A stretch of DNA of 64,000 bases from Macrothele yani (lineage: Eukaryota > Arthropoda > Arachnida > Araneae > Macrothelidae): the NCBI GenBank assembly GCA_039090855.1, contig CM077034.1, positions 228,485,005 through 228,549,004 of the forward strand. The letters run 5' to 3'. The position numbers were made by a program, and so were the translations under genes. Shown here piece by piece: positions 61,270 to 64,000 of this stretch (within the stretch, counting starts at the first letter, position 1; every line of letters begins with the position of its first letter). The notes beneath the pieces were generated by a model. That model saw nothing but the letters and a program-made list of their open reading frames with translations, was not told where the DNA came from and searched no databases.

Positions 61270-62265
61270 TTTCTAAAGCTCACACCCTCTGGAGGGAAGT
61301 GCTCCAACTCGTCCCAGAGGTGCTCGATAGGGTCAAGGTCCGGGGCCAGTCCATTCGATTAACCCCACTGTCACCATTCCAAGCCAGGGTGTATCTCGCA
61401 ACATGACAGGTGGCATTGTCCTCCTGAAAGTAACATGGGTCCACCCCGTAAGACTGCCAAAACGTAGGAAGCGCATGGTCATCCAAAATGGCGCAGTAGG
61501 TATCTGCGTTCAGTCTACCAGGAATTGCGACCAAGGGTCCCATGCCATACCAGGAGAAACACCCCATGACATAATTCCACCGCCGCCGAACTTCACAGTT
61601 GGCACAATACATTCCGGCAGAAGGCGTTCTCCAGGCAGACGCCAAACCCAGACCCTGCCATCCGAACAGTAGAGGGTGAACCTTGATTCGTCGCTCCAGA
61701 GAACCTGTTTCCACTGTTCAACGGTCCAATGTCGATGTTCTTTGCACCACGTTAGCCGAGCGGCACTATTGGACTTGGTGATCAAAGGCTTGTGGGCGGC
61801 AGCACGTCCATGATAACCGAGCAGATGGGCTTCCTTACGGATGGTATTCATCGAAAGAACACTCCCGGATGCCTGTTGAAACTCCTCGCGGATGTGGCCC
61901 ATCGATTTGGTGCGGTTTTTCCGAATTTCTCTGGCCAGCACCCGTCGGTCTCCAACTCCCAGTTTTGTGGGTCTGCCGGGTCGGGGCACATTCCGACAGT
62001 CAGCTCTCATCTTCCACTTGCCAATCACGTAGGCCATTGTCGAGTATGTTTACTTCAACTCGCTGGATATGTCATCGGCCGTTTCTGTTATACCCGACGA
62101 TTACACCTTTCTCGAAATGAGAGAGCTCCGAACTGCGTGGCATCTTGCATGCGACTGGTTGCGTTGTTGTTTCCCACACGATATTAAACGGCGGTGGCCG
62201 TGACGTGTATCAGGACCATAGATATCGTCTATTGCAGGGGTGTCCAATTACTTGTTGGTAGATAG
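61270..62265 (-). pseudogene. Tc1-like transposase relic
   Basis: The start is near 62129, MPRSSELSHFEKGVIVG. A frameshift leads to [10 protein letters not shown] (62037), [20 protein letters not shown] (linker and HTH), [40 protein letters not shown] (first Asp), [20 protein letters not shown], and then CYFQEDNATCHVARYTLAW (second Asp) in a shifted frame. PDLDPIEHLWDELEHFPPE (catalytic Glu) is in another frame near 61330. The TIR-like AGGGGTGTCCAATTACTTGT is at 62236-62255. The matching left end was not found. Closer in wording to the Tc1 elements of fish-type lineages than the other copies. Confidence 0.87.
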
Positions 62266-62904
62266 TGTATAACTAGGCAAATTATCATTACAGCAAAAGC
62301 TAGTCTATAATATGTAAGCTTTTGCACAACAATGAGGAATTATTATTAGTTGCTTTTTGCAGTATAGCTGCTTCCTTTCATTGTGGATAATGCTGTCCTT
62401 TCCTGAACACAACGGGCTAAAGCCGTAGTTAGCTTACCATTTTTGAGATCATACTTGTGTTAATTCATTCTAGTCTTTAATGTCCTCCTTGTAGAACTGA
62501 TATATATTTTTTTTAGTTTGCGATGGATCATGAGGTAATATAGGAATGGAATAAATTCCATGTATGTTTTCCACACTCACCTCGTCACGATCACTCCTGA
62601 TTAGATGCAAGAGATTAAGAGACTTTGAGCCAAAGTCAATGTCATGAAGTCTGCACAGGTTCTTTAACACCAGAGTTAAAGTTAAGTGATAGTCGAGTGA
62701 ACCTGTGTACCTCCTTTTTGGGGTATCACGAATTAAGGAGCATTCCCGTGAGAACAGGTTTATTATTGTAGAGTCTGTCTACAGTAGTATTATCGAAACC
62801 GAAAAAGAAGGCCAGTTCTTTGATCTTTTAAAGTCCAGAACATCTGAGAACGTCATTCGAGCAATGAGTTATTGCCCGTCTAACCATAAAAGAAATTGAG
62901 GCTG
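62266..62904. other. spacer, nothing recognised
   Basis: Frames at 62470-62670 (minus) and 62705-62899 (plus) have no recognisable motif. The junction to the LINE lies near 62905. Confidence 0.35.
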
Positions 62905-63858
62905 ACTTATAGTTAGAAATCATAAACTGTGGGGTACCCCGGGGATCAGTTCTTGGTCCTTTATTTTTTAATTTATATATTAACGACTTATTTGCAGTAT
63001 TAAAAGATAATGATACAATCCTATATGCAGATGATGTAACTATTATTTTAAAGGGAACTGATATGAATGAGCTTACACTAAGAACTAATACTCAGCTAAA
63101 ATTAATAACAGATTCACTGAATGCAAATGAATTAGTTGTTAATATTAATAAAACTAAATTAATGATTTTCTCCAATTCACAAGCTTCACATTTATACGAT
63201 TTACCGATTCTGATGAATAGAGTCGAGATTAATACGGTCTCAACACACTCTTATCTAGGTACAACTATACACAATGATTTGAAATGGAACAAACACATTG
63301 AAAATTTAAGTAACAAAATTTCTAGAAATATCGGAATGGTCAGTAGTGCTTTGCCAAACTTAACACCAAAAATATTAATTTCTATATATCATACTCTAAT
63401 TCAAACACACATTAATTATTGCATTTTGACCTGGGGACAAACCACACAATATAATATTAATAAACTACAGGTACTGCAAAATAGATTTATAAGACTAATA
63501 GATCTTAAAACATCAAATAATTTTCAACCAATCTTATGTATTCGGTCAAAAGTGAACCCCAATATATATAATATTTTAACGATAAAGCAATTATATGATT
63601 ATAACTTGGGAAAAATAATGTAAAATAGAATTAAAAATGGTATACACAATGATATAATAACACTAAATATACATATTCATTACCACAATACTAGGAATAG
63701 ATCACTACTAATTCCAATGTTCCCACAAACTGAGAAACTTAAAATGAATATAAATTATAGTGGCCCAAAATTCTGGAACTCATTGCCCCAAGAACTAACA
63801 TCAACTAATAATTTTAACTTATTTAAAATAAAACTAAAGGCATATCTTATGAAATAAT
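62905..63858 (+). pseudogene. CR1/Jockey-like LINE reverse transcriptase, 3' part
   Basis: One frame reads NCGVPRGSVLGPLFFNLYIN (RT block 4), YADD at 63023-63034 (LYADDVTIIL), ELVVNINKTKLMIFS, HSYLGTTIHNDLKWNKHIEN and ALPNLTPKILISIYHTLIQT, then THINYCILTWG. A single in-frame TAA (63621-63623) is followed in the same frame by HNTRNRSLLIPMF and YSGPKFWNSLPQELT, the typical C-terminus (LK.YL at the end). The fragment is 5'-truncated but otherwise nearly intact, more AT-rich than its surroundings, and one of the youngest-looking LINE pieces here. Confidence 0.88.
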
Positions 63859-64000
63859 TAGTAAACAATAGGCAATTTTGACTAAATGGAAGAAATGTGG
63901 GTTGGTATGATTATAGAGTGAGGTGCAAACGTTATTTGTTGTTTATTAATAAATATATATGTGATTATGTAGTGAAGTGTATATGATACTTATTTGTTTA
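63859..64000. other. LINE 3' end / flank
   Basis: AT-rich sequence after the LINE stop codon. No clear simple-repeat tail is seen before the window ends. Confidence 0.4.

Overview
This is an animal nuclear genome window, and almost all of it is the inside of one gene. Four plus-strand exons (7980-8242, 16317-16427, 29563-29761 and about 42233-42331) join in a consistent reading frame. Together they encode a conserved stretch of eIF4G2 (DAP5/NAT1/p97), the eIF4G-like scaffold of cap-independent translation. The exons cover the end of the MIF4G (middle) domain and the start of the linker that follows it. The introns between them are about 8.1, 13.1 and 12.5 kb. No other exon is visible, so the sequence before 7980 and after 42331 is probably flanking intron. 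Splicing, mariner/Tc1, RTE, I and Penelope families and tRNA SINEs point to a metazoan. The mix of elements suggests an invertebrate with a repeat-rich genome (arthropod or chelicerate, or mollusc). I cannot name the species.

The intronic DNA is a dense pile of nested mobile elements and tandem arrays. At 1-7.9 kb there are arrays of a tRNA-derived SINE tail, a Tc1 relic split by a 2.9-kb element with an 8-bp target duplication, and a hAT-type MITE with an internal 259-bp tandem repeat. At 8.5-16.1 kb there is a nearly complete mariner with 31-bp inverted ends, a 27-bp minisatellite, two IS630/mariner-like relics, more SINEs and an RTE LINE. At 16.4-29.3 kb there is a 92-bp array, an RTE LINE with a triplicated 3' end, and a hAT MITE opened by later insertions. 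Those insertions include a hAT element that carries both piggyBac-like and hAT-like transposase pieces. At 29.8-41.5 kb there is a direct-plus-inverted 119-bp array, a Penelope-like fragment with a hammerhead ribozyme motif, a hAT transposase relic with a nested Tc1, another Tc1 relic, and another 259-bp MITE.

At 42.9-64 kb there is a 93/96-bp minisatellite, a mariner and a Tc1 side by side, a foldback element inside a Tc1 fragment with a repeated helix-turn-helix, and a second copy of the piggyBac/hAT chimera with a Tc1 inside it. After these come a 147-bp array with a nuclear-receptor DR1-like motif in each unit, an I-clade LINE with RNase H, a hAT C-terminus, a 57-bp array, a Tc1 relic and a CR1/Jockey-like LINE 3' end. 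Nearly all transposase and reverse transcriptase genes are broken, so the only gene likely to serve the host is eIF4G2.

The most interesting signals are these: the hammerhead ribozyme motif with an inverted copy starting at its cleavage site; the two-copy piggyBac/hAT chimera; a decayed duplication of an exon start that makes a poison acceptor; tandem arrays carrying splice-acceptor-like or DR1-like motifs; and shared stop codons in Tc1 copies, which suggest mobilisation in trans. All calls come from reading the sequence; no database search was run.
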